Source: Methanolobus sp. (lineage in GTDB: Archaea > Halobacteriota > Methanosarcinia > Methanosarcinales > Methanosarcinaceae). From it: DNA of 64,000 nt. Within the stretch, counting starts at the first letter, position 1. Each line of letters begins with the position of its first letter. The notes below the pieces were generated by a model. That model searched no databases, was not told where the DNA came from, and saw nothing but the letters and a program-made list of their open reading frames with translations. The stretch is from assembly GCA_029762595.1 (NCBI GenBank), contig JARVGJ010000010.1, positions 1-64,000 of the forward strand, written 5' to 3'. This document shows positions 16,968 through 26,436 of this stretch, piece by piece. A program made the translations under genes and the position numbers.

Positions 16968-17693
16968 ATGAAAGACTTGAAAGAAAGAAGCATGAAACTA
17001 TCGGCTCTTATGTCAGTGCTTTTAATTGCACTGCTGGTATGCGGTTGCGTGGGGGTTGACGATAATGGAGCTCAGGATGAACTACCGGGTAATAATGATA
17101 CCGCTGCTGAGGATGACACCACAGGCATTGTCGGGCCAGTCACAAATAAATATTCTGAAAGTGACAGTCTGAGTACAAGCTATGCCATCCCGGATGACAT
17201 CATCATTGTAACACTCAGGGAAAATCCAAGCACCGGCTACTTGTGGAACATGACATACAGTGAAGGGCTTGAACTTCAAGATGACAGCTATGAGCAGGAA
17301 GCAGGAACAGAAGGTATTGCAGGTGCAGGCGGTGTGCACCAGTGGACATTTGAAGTCATAGATACAGGAGAGCAAACAATATCTGCAGTTTACATGCGTC
17401 CGTGGGAAGAGGTCACAGGAAGTGAAGAAACGTTTGAAATGAGCATTATTGTCCTTGCAGAGCAGGAACTGATAAAGAGCCGTGGAACTGTGAAGTATAT
17501 TGAGCTTGAGGGTGGATTTTACGGAATAATAACTGCAGATGAAGCACGTTATGACCCAATTAACCTTGCAGAGAATCTCCGCAGTGATGGAATGGAAGTT
17601 GAATTTGTTGCTTACCCGCGAAATGACATCATGGGTTTTCACATGTGGGGACAGATAATAGAGATAAGGACCATTGATAAGATAAGTGATTAA
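16968..17693 (+). CDS. Chagasin-family (I42) protease-inhibitor lipoprotein
   Basis: 241 residues. A lipoprotein-type signal (LMSVLLIALLVCGC) suggests export and membrane anchoring. After an acidic linker comes a chagasin domain with all three inhibitor loops: NPSTGY, GAGGVHQW and RPWE, the loops that block the active site of papain-like cysteine proteases. About 70 further residues form an extra C-terminal domain I do not recognise. The ribosome site GAGGAG touches the ATG at 16968. TTG at 16977 or ATG at 16992 (giving the neatest signal peptide) are equally possible starts. The next gene, encoding a small acidic protein, follows 30 bases downstream. Confidence 0.88.
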   Translation: MKDLKERSMKLSALMSVLLIALLVCGCVGVDDNGAQDELPGNNDTAAEDDTTGIVGPVTNKYSESDSLSTSYAIPDDIIIVTLRENPSTGYLWNMTYSEGLELQDDSYEQEAGTEGIAGAGGVHQWTFEVIDTGEQTISAVYMRPWEEVTGSEETFEMSIIVLAEQELIKSRGTVKYIELEGGFYGIITADEARYDPINLAENLRSDGMEVEFVAYPRNDIMGFHMWGQIIEIRTIDKISD

Positions 17694-17723
17694 GACAAAA
17701 ATACCCTAAATCGGAGGTCTCTG

Positions 17724-17954
17724 ATGGATAATAATAATAAGGACAGTAATAAAGAAAAAAAGAAAAATGAGATAGAGGATATTGAGCTGCCAGATCTTGA
17801 CGAACAGATAGATGCATGGTGCACGATACCCGAGCAAAGCACCGGTAATAAGAGTGCCGGTGATGTGGAAATAGATGCATGGTGTGATAATCTTCCAACA
17901 GATGAGGAAATCAAGAAAAAGGAGAGAATGGGGCTGAAAGATAAAAACAAATGA
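17724..17954 (+). CDS. Small charged protein with two IDAWC motifs
   Basis: A 76-residue, highly charged, probably disordered protein with no hydrophobic segment. The pentapeptide IDAWC occurs twice, about 27 residues apart, each followed by acidic or polar residues; these are its only Cys and Trp. A strong ribosome site (ggaggt) lies eight bases before the ATG, which supports a real gene. It probably belongs to the same transcript as the chagasin-type lipoprotein. No family recognised. Confidence 0.7.
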   Translation: MDNNNKDSNKEKKKNEIEDIELPDLDEQIDAWCTIPEQSTGNKSAGDVEIDAWCDNLPTDEEIKKKERMGLKDKNK

Positions 17955-18081
17955 GACTAAGAAAGTATTTTTTTTAACTTTTAACATTGTCTGTTATGTC
18001 TTTCAATTATCTATTATCATTTTATTGACCTGTACTTTGACCTGTACTTTTCAGAGGAGAAAAAAGGGAGACTAGAAACAA

Positions 18082-20166
18082 GTGATCGAAAATATAAGGA
18101 AACGGGATGGCAGGATCGTAGCTTTTGAACCCGTTAAGATCACATTGGCGATACAGAAGTCTTTCCTGGCTGTGGGGGAAAAGAATGCAGACCTGGCCAG
18201 TAAAATATCTTCTGATGTGCTAGAGATCATTGAGAATAAGTTCAAGCGCAGTATCCCTGATGTGGAAGATGTGCAGGATATAGTTGAGGAGACCCTGATA
18301 AAAAACGGATGTACAAGGGCAGCCAGGGCTTACATATTGTACCGTCAGGAAAGAACAGATGTCAGGGAAACAAAGAAGCTTTTGAGAGTTGACAGAGATG
18401 AACTTAAACTTAGTGTCAATGCTATCAGGGTCCTGGAGAGAAGATATCTGCTAAAGGATGCGCAAGGTAAGATAACAGAAACTCCCGCTGGCATGTTCAG
18501 GAGGGTAGCCAGGGCCATAGCCTCCATTGATCAAAGATATGGAGAGGACACTAAAAGGACGGAAGAGGGTTTCTACAGGATAATGTCAAACCTTGAATTC
18601 CTGCCCAACTCCCCGACCCTTATGAATGCCGGTACTGAGCTTGGACAACTGAGCGCATGCTTTGTTTTACCGGTTGAAGATTCTCTGCGGGATATATTTA
18701 CTGCTCTGACAAATATGGCCCTGATACACCAATCCGGCGGAGGTACCGGGTTCTCCTTCTCACGACTAAGGCCAGCCGGGGATATGGTAAGGTCGACCAT
18801 GGGTGTTGCCTCAGGACCGGTATCCTTTATGGGTATATTTGACAAGGCAACTGAAGTGATAAAGCAGGGTGGTAAAAGGCGGGGAGCGAACATGGGAATA
18901 CTCCGGGTGGACCATCCGGATATTGTAGAGTTCATAACTTCCAAGGAAAATGAGGGATCTCTGGAGAATTTCAACATTTCAGTGGGGATCACAGACCATT
19001 TCATGGAAGCTGTCAAAAAGGACAAGGATTATGACCTTATAAATCCCAGGAACGGGGAAAGGGCAGGAAAGCTACGGGCAAAACAGGTATTTGACCTGAT
19101 AGTGACCATGGCATGGCGTAGTGGGGATCCAGGCCTGATCTTTCTGGATGAGATTAACAGAAGACATCCTGTATCCCATACGGGTATCATTGAAAGCACC
19201 AATCCGTGCGGCGAGATACCTCTTCTTCCCTTTGAGTCCTGTAATCTTGGATCTATAAATCTGTCCCGGATGATAAAAAATGGTGAGATAAACTGGGAGA
19301 AGCTTAGTGAGATCACACGCCTTGGAGTGCATTTCCTGGATAATGTGATCGATGCAAACAGATCTCCTCTGGAGAAGACCGAAAACATCTCCAGGAACAA
19401 CCGTAAGATTGGCCTGGGTGTTATGGGCTTTGCTGAGATGCTGGCTATAATGCAGATACCCTATGATTCCGATGAGGGCATAAGGACAGCTGAAAATGTC
19501 ATGAAGTTCATAAGAGAGGAATCCCTGAAGGAATCAGAAGAGCTTGGCAAAAGAAGGGGATCCTTTGCGAACTTCAAAGGCAGCTTGTGGGAAAAAGATC
19601 ACCACCACATGCGAAATGCTACGGTAAATACAGTAGCTCCCACCGGGACTATCAGCATGATAGCAGATACAAGTTCCGGTATCGAACCCATCTTTGCTTT
19701 ATCATTTGCAAGGAATGTCATGGGAACGCAGTTGCTGGAAGTGAACCCGGTATTTAGAAGAGTGGCAAAGGATAGGGGATTATATAGCACCGATATCATG
19801 ATAGATATAGCCAGGACAGGTACCCTGAAGGACATAGCGAAGATACCAACGGATCTAAAGCGATTATTTGTCACATCTCTGGACATTGAACCTCAATGGC
19901 ATGTCAGGATGCAGGCAGCTTTCCAGAAACATGTGGACAATGCTGTTGCCAAGACCGTGAACATGCCGGCATGCGCCACTATGGATGATATCAGAGAGAT
20001 CTATATGATGGCACATAAGCTGAAATGCAAGGGAATAACAGTCTACCGCTACGGGAGTAAGAAAAGACAGGTGCTTGTGCTAGATGGATTCAGGAAAGAG
20101 GAAGAAGGCCTTGTAGCAGACCCGGAATACTGCGGGGAAGCAGGGGGTATGGAGTGTGCTCTGTGA
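18082..20166 (+). CDS. nrdJ: Adenosylcobalamin-dependent (class II) ribonucleotide reductase
   Basis: Reduces ribonucleotides to deoxyribonucleotides using an adenosylcobalamin-derived thiyl radical; cytoplasmic, oxygen-independent. 694 residues with an N-terminal ATP-cone (about 1-90), then the ten-stranded barrel. Visible boxes are LSACFVLPVEDS (first redox Cys), STNPCGEIPLLP (radical Cys), ESCNLGSINLS (second redox Cys) and APTGTISMIADTSSGIEP. The C terminus has Cys in YCGEAGGMECAL, probably the shuttle pair. The start is GTG with GGGAG upstream. No intein is present. No activase or small subunit lies nearby, as expected for class II. Confidence 0.95.
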   Translation: MIENIRKRDGRIVAFEPVKITLAIQKSFLAVGEKNADLASKISSDVLEIIENKFKRSIPDVEDVQDIVEETLIKNGCTRAARAYILYRQERTDVRETKKLLRVDRDELKLSVNAIRVLERRYLLKDAQGKITETPAGMFRRVARAIASIDQRYGEDTKRTEEGFYRIMSNLEFLPNSPTLMNAGTELGQLSACFVLPVEDSLRDIFTALTNMALIHQSGGGTGFSFSRLRPAGDMVRSTMGVASGPVSFMGIFDKATEVIKQGGKRRGANMGILRVDHPDIVEFITSKENEGSLENFNISVGITDHFMEAVKKDKDYDLINPRNGERAGKLRAKQVFDLIVTMAWRSGDPGLIFLDEINRRHPVSHTGIIESTNPCGEIPLLPFESCNLGSINLSRMIKNGEINWEKLSEITRLGVHFLDNVIDANRSPLEKTENISRNNRKIGLGVMGFAEMLAIMQIPYDSDEGIRTAENVMKFIREESLKESEELGKRRGSFANFKGSLWEKDHHHMRNATVNTVAPTGTISMIADTSSGIEPIFALSFARNVMGTQLLEVNPVFRRVAKDRGLYSTDIMIDIARTGTLKDIAKIPTDLKRLFVTSLDIEPQWHVRMQAAFQKHVDNAVAKTVNMPACATMDDIREIYMMAHKLKCKGITVYRYGSKKRQVLVLDGFRKEEEGLVADPEYCGEAGGMECAL

Positions 20167-20251
20167 GAGCCTTATATTTTGATCCTGCCTTATATTTAGA
20201 TCCTTACTGATAAAGGCATCAAGATGTTCTTTTTAACAAAATGGCCTGTTT

Positions 20252-21016
20252 TCAAAAACAAAGAGGTATCTCTGAAACGTAATAGATACTATTCTCTTTG
20301 AAACTGAACTGAAGAGGAAATATCCTCACTCCTTTTTGAGAGGCTTTGAGCATTGTTTCTGAAAAATCAGGATCTATCTTGCAGTTGGGGGTGAAACACC
20401 TTGCCTCCGGCCGGAATATCAGCATGATCACAGCAGCTTCGTCTCCCTGATCAACAACATGTATCAGTTCTTCAAGATGGCGTTTCCCACGGATAGTTGG
20501 TGCATCAGGGAAAGTGGCCACACCATCTTCTGCCAGGGTACATCCTTTGACCTCAACCCATATTTTCCTACCCTGCTTCTCAAGAAGATAGTCAAGACGA
20601 CTGGAGCCATATTTCTGTTCGGGGAGGATACTCTCTATATTGCTTAGAAAGTCGATAATTCCGTTCTCAATGGCCCAGCAGGATATTTTTCTGTGGAATG
20701 CGGAATTGATAAGTATCCAGTCATCTGCAATTCGCCCGGCTATCATGTCCCAGCCCGTTTTTCTGATTTTGCTCTTGTTCTTGCTCTTAGTATTATCTGC
20801 TTTGCGTAAAAGTACACGGTTACCGGGATATATCAGATCGGTAAGCCTGCCAGGATCATGCACGTGGACCTTCTCGTGTTTCCTTACACCATCCAGCTCT
20901 AACTCCACGATTGCCAGGAACCTGTTTGGTCTTTCTATGACCTTGCCTTCGATATCTGTAGGGATGTGAAGTACAGGCCTTAGGATCTTATTATCATTAT
21001 CGTTTCTTTTATCCAT
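20252..21016 (-). CDS. sfsA: SfsA family (sugar fermentation stimulation/nuclease-like) protein
   Basis: About 254 residues. The family boxes are all present: RPNRFLAIVEL, HVHDPGRLTDLIYPGN, SRLDYLL, WVEVKGCTL and FPDAPTIRGKRHLEEL. The D...ExK arrangement (RLDYLL...VEVKG) is the nuclease-like core described for SfsA. The biological role in archaea is unclear. The frame extends to an ATG at 21061, but AGGAG seven bases before the ATG at 21016 and the usual family start favour the shorter form. An unusual low-complexity Lys/Ser/Asn stretch interrupts residues about 77-87. The gene ends near, and converges with, nrdJ. Confidence 0.92.
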   Translation of the reverse strand: MDKRNDNDNKILRPVLHIPTDIEGKVIERPNRFLAIVELELDGVRKHEKVHVHDPGRLTDLIYPGNRVLLRKADNTKSKNKSKIRKTGWDMIAGRIADDWILINSAFHRKISCWAIENGIIDFLSNIESILPEQKYGSSRLDYLLEKQGRKIWVEVKGCTLAEDGVATFPDAPTIRGKRHLEELIHVVDQGDEAAVIMLIFRPEARCFTPNCKIDPDFSETMLKASQKGVRIFPLQFSFKENSIYYVSEIPLCF

Positions 21017-21106
21017 GCTAGGGCTCCTGGATGACTCCACAGTTTCTGTTAACCTTTCCATGCTTTTGATAATGCTTGTGTAAGCACGGGTTTAGATCTT
21101 AATGAT

Positions 21107-21721
21107 CTAAAACCTGCCCTTTTTTATGTGTGAACTAAGTTCAGAGGCAACAGAATTTGCCGTTTCCCTTACAATGTGATTCTCATATGACCTGTAGGTG
21201 AAAAGACCTTTGCTTTCATCTTGCAGATGCATATCTCCCTGTATAAGCAACTGGTAACCTTCCGTACCATCTGAGGAGAAAACCACAGGCTTGCCAAGAT
21301 TCTGACCTTCTATGTCCAGATACTCTGTCCTCCCGGATGATGAAAAACCAAAACGTACATGCATATCTGACTTTGAGTACACAGGAGTATAGGTCTTTGA
21401 CACATCTATTGTATCCACAAAAACGAACTGTGAGCCATAGTCATCTTTTATCTCATCGGTGATGGTCACTGAAAGACCGTTCTCTTCAAAGGCTTTTACA
21501 AGTTCTGTTTCCAGTCGTATATCTAAGGATCCTTCTTTGTGTACATAAAGGAGGATATCAGTATATAGAAGATTATCCGGGTTACCAATGGAATAGGTGC
21601 TTACAGATGAGTCCGCACTGCTGCTACTTGAACGTATACCTGCATCAAGCAAACTCATAGAAAGGATAAGGAGCAGGCAGATGGCAGATAATATTATGAT
21701 CTGGTTTTTGCTGATTCTCAT
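21107..21721 (-). CDS. Membrane-anchored extracellular protein of unknown function
   Basis: About 204 residues with one N-terminal hydrophobic anchor (IIILSAICLLLILSMSLL), a serine-rich spacer and a strand-rich domain with no Cys. It lies 91 bases upstream of sfsA on the same strand. The ATG at 21721 is chosen for GTGG eight bases before it; a GTG four codons earlier is possible. No family recognised and no catalytic motif seen. Probably faces outside the cell. Confidence 0.65.
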   Translation of the reverse strand: MRISKNQIIILSAICLLLILSMSLLDAGIRSSSSSADSSVSTYSIGNPDNLLYTDILLYVHKEGSLDIRLETELVKAFEENGLSVTITDEIKDDYGSQFVFVDTIDVSKTYTPVYSKSDMHVRFGFSSSGRTEYLDIEGQNLGKPVVFSSDGTEGYQLLIQGDMHLQDESKGLFTYRSYENHIVRETANSVASELSSHIKKGRF

Positions 21722-21997
21722 ATTGATAGCCACGCTGGGAATAATACAGTTGATATTGATAGATGCTTATGATGGTTATTATTGATGGATTTTTAGTTAC
21801 AGATTGTTATTGACGGATTGTTATAGTGACTAAATGGCACTACAGTACTTTCTTATAAGTTAGTCTGATTTAAATCAGTTACTTACATGAAATTAAAATA
21901 CTTACATCAAATTAAAATGTATAAATGTCTGATCCATAAGCCCGACCAACAACAATCATTAAATATTGAAAACATCAAAAGAAGATGCGTGATACAC

Positions 21998-22414
21998 ATG
22001 GATTGCCTGTTCTGTAAGATCGTTGTCGGAGATATCCCGTCCCATAAGGTCTATGAAGATGATTTCGTTTACGCGTTCCTGGACATATATCCCAGTTCTG
22101 AGGGGCATACTATCGTTCTGCCAAAAAAGCACATCGCAAAATTCACGGATATGAAGAAAAAAGATGCAGCATCTCTTTTTTTTATAGTGAACAAAATAGC
22201 CAGGAACCTGGAAAAGACAATGGGACTTGAAGGGATGAACATTGGTATCAATAATGGGGAGATTGCAGGACAGACTGTGGCGCATGTTCATGTTCATATC
22301 ATTCCAAGACGTGCAGGAGATGGTGAAGGCAACATGCACACCATTGTAGAGTTGCATCCGCCGACGGGCAATCTTGCAGAGCTGGCCGAAACAATAAGGA
22401 GATCATTTGAGTAA
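21998..22414 (+). CDS. HIT-family nucleotide hydrolase/transferase
   Basis: About 138 residues. It has the opening CLFCKIVVGDIPSHKVYEDD, YPSSEGHTIVLPKKH and the catalytic histidine triad HVHVHIIPR near residue 100. It is a Hint/PKCI-type member, expected to hydrolyse purine nucleoside phosphoramidates. The frame runs back to 21887, but the family begins at the ATG at 21998. A weak GTGAT lies before it. Confidence 0.93.
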   Translation: MDCLFCKIVVGDIPSHKVYEDDFVYAFLDIYPSSEGHTIVLPKKHIAKFTDMKKKDAASLFFIVNKIARNLEKTMGLEGMNIGINNGEIAGQTVAHVHVHIIPRRAGDGEGNMHTIVELHPPTGNLAELAETIRRSFE

Positions 22415-22593
22415 TTGCCTGCAATTGCAGCCCGCAGAGTGATCATCATTAACATGGATCCTCAAGTATCATATGCAAGTATAATATGTAAATAGCATAT
22501 GTAGATATCATAGGTACATATCATATTAACATCACAGGTAAATACTTCATGCAAATACCATTTTAATTACAATGACCAAAAGGAGATAAAATA

Positions 22594-22776
22594 ATGGCAG
22601 ATAATGAACAGAAAGTACTTGATGCACTGAAAGATGCAGGAAAACCCCTCAGACCCGGAGATATTGCAGAGGCAACAGGTCTTGAAAGCAAGGAAGTCAG
22701 CAAAATAATCAAAACCCTCAAGGACACAGGAGCTGTCTGCTCTCCTAAAAGATGCTACTACGCTCCCTCAGAGTGA
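22594..22776 (+). CDS. Small winged-helix DNA-binding protein
   Basis: A 60-residue single winged-helix domain: VLDALKDAGKPLRPGDIAEA, then a recognition helix SKEVSKIIKTLKDTG and a short wing ending in KRCYYAPS. It resembles MarR/ArsR-like mini-regulators common in Methanosarcinales. AAAGGAGAT precedes the ATG. The 180 bases upstream contain several imperfect catatgtaaata/catatgtagata repeats (about 22470-22530) that could be self-binding sites. Target unknown. Confidence 0.82.
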   Translation: MADNEQKVLDALKDAGKPLRPGDIAEATGLESKEVSKIIKTLKDTGAVCSPKRCYYAPSE

Positions 22777-22787
22777 AAAAGAGCTAT

Positions 22788-22809
22788 TTTCATTTCATTT
22801 CATTTCATT
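22788..22809 (+). repeat. (TTTCA)4 pentamer tract
   Basis: Four tandem copies of tttca followed by ttttcttttttct, immediately after the winged-helix gene and before the convergent yjbQ gene. The T-rich part probably ends transcription of the winged-helix gene. Confidence 0.5.
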
Positions 22810-22830
22810 TTCTTTTTTCTTCCTTAGTTC

Positions 22831-23220
22831 TCACTTTCCGATAACCGTTACGTTTATCTCTCTTGTCCTGGGTCCGTCAAATTCTGCAAGAAAGATGCTC
22901 TGCCATGTGCCAAGCAAGAGTTCGCCATTGACCACAGGAATCGTTTCACTGCTTCCAAGCAGTGTAGCCTTAAGGTGAGCATCTGCATTGTTATCGATCC
23001 GGTCATGCAGGTAACCCGCATGTGCCGGTACAAGTTTTTCCAGCAATTGCATTATGTCAGATACAAGACCTGACTCATTCTCATTGATCATAATGGAAGT
23101 GGTGGTATGCTTTGTACTTATTACGCAGATGCCATTCTCAATCCTGCTGTCAGCCAGATATTTGCGCACACAGCTGGTAACATCGATAAGTTCAGTTCTC
23201 TTTTCTGTTTGTATCTGCAT
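22831..23220 (-). CDS. YjbQ/UPF0047 family protein
   Basis: 129 residues. Conserved boxes: STKHTTTSIMINENE, HAGYLHDRIDNNADAHLKATLLGSS split over residues 67-92, and LLLGTWQSIFLAEFDGPR. It belongs to the UPF0047 family, for which a secondary thiamine-phosphate synthase activity has been reported for the E. coli member. The physiological role in archaea is unclear. AAGGGATAAT precedes the ATG. Confidence 0.92.
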   Translation of the reverse strand: MQIQTEKRTELIDVTSCVRKYLADSRIENGICVISTKHTTTSIMINENESGLVSDIMQLLEKLVPAHAGYLHDRIDNNADAHLKATLLGSSETIPVVNGELLLGTWQSIFLAEFDGPRTREINVTVIGK

Positions 23221-23316
23221 ATTATCCCTTCAAAATATGAATACAAGTCTTTAACAATACAGGCATGGAAAGAAAAATGAAAATTTCTAAAAAGAAATTG
23301 ATGAATACCTGAGTAT

Positions 23317-24579
23317 TCATTCAAAATCTGAAAGTCCGGACATATCCAGTGTCGCAAAATAGTCATCCACTGTTTCTGCACGCCTGATCTGCACGAAACT
23401 GCCATCCGGCCTCAGGAGGATCTCTGCAGACCTGAGCTTTCCGTTATAGTTAAAACCCATGGCATGTCCGTGGGCTCCTGTGTCGTGGATCACAAGGATA
23501 TCGCCTCTTGTGACCTCGGGTAAAAGCCTGTCTATGGCAAACTTATCGTTGTTCTCACAAAGTGAACCAGTGACATCGTAGAGTTTTGTCGCTTCATCGT
23601 TCTCCTTTCCAAGTACGGTTATATGATGATATGCATCATACATTCCGGGGCGCATAAGATTGGCCATGCAGGCATCAGTTCCCACGTAGTCCTTGTATAT
23701 ATGTTTAAGATGGCGGACAGTTGTTACAAGATATCCGTATGGCCCTGTTATGACCCGGCCGCATTCCAGGAATATCTTAAGGGGATGCAAGTCATTGCCT
23801 TTGATTATCTCATCATATGCCTCACTGACACCCTTTGCTATAACATCATAGGGTACAGGTTCCTGATCCGGCCTGTAGGGGATGCCTATTCCTCCTCCAA
23901 GGTTAACGAACTCAAAATGTATGTCCAGCTCTCTTGAAAGTTCAGCTATCAGCTCAAACAATATCTTTGCGGTCTCTATGAAATAATCAGGATCCAGTTC
24001 ATTGGAAGCCACCATAGTATGCAGGCCGAACCTTTTCACGCCCCTGTCCTTCATAATGCGGTAACCTTCAAAAAGCTGCTCCCTTGTAAAACCATATTTT
24101 GCATCCTCAGGATTGCCTATGATGGCATTGCCCTCCTTAAGCGGACCGGGATTATAACGGCAGCATATAATATCAGGCAGGCCTGCAACCTCTTCCAGGT
24201 ATGATATATGGCTTATATCATCAAGGTTTATGATGGCTCCAAGTTCCCTGGCTTTAATGAAATCCTCTGCCGGGGTATCGTTGGAACTGAACATTATGTT
24301 CTCACCCACTATACCTGTCTTTTCCGCAAGCAAAAGCTCTGCCAGGGAGCTGCAGTCCGCACCAAAACCTTCAGACATGAGCAATTTCATGACATATGGG
24401 TTGGGAAGGGCTTTTACGGCAAAATATTCCTTGAAACCGTTTAGTTCACTGAAAGCATCTTTAAGCTTTCTGGTATTTTTTATAATTCCTTTCTCGTCAT
24501 ATATGTGGAAAGGAGTAGGATTGTCCCTGATTATCTCTGTGATCTTTTCTTTAGTGAACGGAAGTTGTTTTGACACCAT
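23317..24579 (-). CDS. lysA: Diaminopimelate decarboxylase-like PLP enzyme
   Basis: A 420-residue fold-type III decarboxylase with an alanine-racemase-like barrel and C-terminal beta domain. PLP lysine Lys56 (EYFAVKALPNP), VNLGGGIGIPYRP phosphate loop, ECGRVITGP, and the substrate/dimer box GSLCENNDKFA. Expected to convert meso-diaminopimelate to lysine. The spacing in GSLCENND differs from the usual CESxD, so activity on another diamino acid or ornithine-like substrate cannot be excluded. GAGGGAG lies before the ATG. Divergent from the Hsp20 gene. Confidence 0.88.
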   Translation of the reverse strand: MVSKQLPFTKEKITEIIRDNPTPFHIYDEKGIIKNTRKLKDAFSELNGFKEYFAVKALPNPYVMKLLMSEGFGADCSSLAELLLAEKTGIVGENIMFSSNDTPAEDFIKARELGAIINLDDISHISYLEEVAGLPDIICCRYNPGPLKEGNAIIGNPEDAKYGFTREQLFEGYRIMKDRGVKRFGLHTMVASNELDPDYFIETAKILFELIAELSRELDIHFEFVNLGGGIGIPYRPDQEPVPYDVIAKGVSEAYDEIIKGNDLHPLKIFLECGRVITGPYGYLVTTVRHLKHIYKDYVGTDACMANLMRPGMYDAYHHITVLGKENDEATKLYDVTGSLCENNDKFAIDRLLPEVTRGDILVIHDTGAHGHAMGFNYNGKLRSAEILLRPDGSFVQIRRAETVDDYFATLDMSGLSDFE

Positions 24580-24806
24580 TTGTCTCCCTCGTTTATTTGC
24601 TGGTTCTTTTAATCTCAGTAAACAGATAAATAGTTGATTGGAAAGAATGCATTTGATATTAAAGAAGAACTATAGACATTCTTTTCTTTTTTAGAACGCA
24701 TAGTATATATACGACTTGTTCGCATAATATAGAACAATTGGGGTCATGGTAGTATATACTAAAGAACAGTTTAAGAATAACTGAGTTGTGAAAAGAGGAT
24801 ATAAAG

Positions 24807-25310
24807 ATGAACGACAAGGATCATTACGCCGGTGATGATGACTCGCATGATAGGATTACAAGCATTGATGAACTGATAGAACATATTATGAAGATGTTCT
24901 CCAACAGCATTACACAGAACGGTAGTAAGCCACTTATAACTGGATTTACTATAATCGGCCAGCCCGGGAAAAAGCCTGTGGTTTTTGACTTAAATAGCCA
25001 GAGGGAGACTGAACCCTTCGAATATGAAGAGGAGAACGACGGAGATTTCTACCTGTCCAAACAGGAGCCATTCATAGATATCTTTGAAACTGATAACAAG
25101 GTATTCATGCTGGCTGATCTTGGCGTTGAAGCGAAGCATGTGGAATATCATGCATATGGTTCCCACGTTGAGATGACCGTTATTACGCCGGGTACCGGCT
25201 ATTCCAGGGTTATAGAACTCCCCTGCAAGGTCGATCCGGACAGTATGGTCACAAGCTACCGAAACGGTGTGCTTGAACTTGCATTTGAATATGCCGCTGA
25301 TACACAATAA
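24807..25310 (+). CDS. Hsp20/GvpH-like small heat-shock protein
   Basis: 167 residues. A negatively charged N-terminal arm with a helix resembling GvpH proteins (IDELIEHIMKMFSNSI, then LITGFTIIGQPG) is followed by an alpha-crystallin-like beta sandwich (about 80-165: FIDIFETDNKVFMLADLGV...SYRNGVLELAFEY). GvpH is a gas-vesicle accessory protein, but no other gvp gene is seen here, so a general chaperone role is more likely. GAGGATAT precedes the ATG. The shared region with lysA holds facing TATA-like boxes (agtatatata, tagtatatac). Confidence 0.85.
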   Translation: MNDKDHYAGDDDSHDRITSIDELIEHIMKMFSNSITQNGSKPLITGFTIIGQPGKKPVVFDLNSQRETEPFEYEEENDGDFYLSKQEPFIDIFETDNKVFMLADLGVEAKHVEYHAYGSHVEMTVITPGTGYSRVIELPCKVDPDSMVTSYRNGVLELAFEYAADTQ

Positions 25311-25570
25311 GCGGCATATTGATTATATTGAAAGGTTTCAGAGAAAACTATAAACATCTTTTAACATCTTTTTTAAGTCAACATATTTTATTCAGACTCA
25401 ATAGAACTTATTTTAACTTATATTTTAATTTGGTCTTAATTGATGATTTACCTGGGAGACTGAAGAAGACCAGGTAAGACCTGACCGACTTATAGATCAA
25501 CACATTGCAGAGCATGGCTGGTAATCAAATACTTAAGCTTTCAATACCAGATTACATAGAAAAAACAAGG

Positions 25571-26281
25571 ATGGAAAATATGACCGTAATAAAATCAGAC
25601 CAAAGACATCTTGTGGAAAGCGAATCAATACACAGTTACTGGCTTTTTTCCTATTCTGATTATCTGGACATGAAAAATACGCATTTCGGGGACATTAAGA
25701 TATTTAACGATGAGATACTCAAAGCTGGAAAAGCACTCAAAACGGAATCTCTTACTGACAAGGAGATAGTTACCATTGTATTTGACGGAGAACTGACACT
25801 GGAAGATACTACAGGGACAAAACAAGTGCTAAAAGCCGGGGATGTACAGGCACTTTCTGCAGGTGAAGGGGTTTCTATTACAGGAAGTAACATCCGGGAA
25901 AAAGATGCGCATTATTTCAGGGTGTGGATACAACCATTAAGGAAAAACATGGAACCTGCCTCCAGACAAAAACACTTTGACATTGATGCCGGTAAGAAGG
26001 GTCTTATCCCGCTTGCATCAGGACAGGGTTTTTCAGATGCATTAAAGATGCGTGCCAATGCAACGATCTATCTTTCAAGGATCGACAAAGGAGAGATTGT
26101 TGATCTTCTGACCGACCTGTCCAGATTCGTGTTCATTTATATGCTGGAAGGCGAGCTAACTGTCTGCGGCCAGAAAATGGAACAATTTGACCAGGCTCGC
26201 CTGAACCAGAATGAACCAATTGTTGTGCAGGCCGACAGTGATGCCCTGTTCATCCTTGTAGATGCTGCAAGCAACTCCTGA
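25571..26281 (+). CDS. Pirin-like bicupin lacking the metal ligands
   Basis: About 236 residues with two cupin halves in pirin/YhhW arrangement (around residues 25-115 and 130-230). The family motif normally reads HPHxxxExxTYxLxGxLxHxDS; here it is LKTESLTDKEIVTIVFDGELTLEDTTG, so the usual histidines are gone and only the Glu remains. Quercetinase-type metal chemistry is therefore unlikely. The frame runs back to a TTG at 25505; the ATG at 25571 with AAGGA upstream and the usual family start is preferred. No operon partner. Confidence 0.82.
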   Translation: MENMTVIKSDQRHLVESESIHSYWLFSYSDYLDMKNTHFGDIKIFNDEILKAGKALKTESLTDKEIVTIVFDGELTLEDTTGTKQVLKAGDVQALSAGEGVSITGSNIREKDAHYFRVWIQPLRKNMEPASRQKHFDIDAGKKGLIPLASGQGFSDALKMRANATIYLSRIDKGEIVDLLTDLSRFVFIYMLEGELTVCGQKMEQFDQARLNQNEPIVVQADSDALFILVDAASNS

Positions 26282-26436
26282 AAATGTGATGAAAACGGGT
26301 ATATAGGGACTGAATGGAACAATAACCAACGAAATCAAACTTCCTGCGTGAACAAACTCTATGCGCTTAAAGGAGCTACCAGAGGATTACATAGGCATCA
26401 GCTGTCCGATCAGGAAAAACAGGCTCTTAAATAGTA

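Noticed and set aside
24807-25310. Gas vesicle gene cluster
   Set aside because: Only a GvpH-like Hsp20 is present; no gvpA, gvpN, gvpF/L or others in the neighbourhood.
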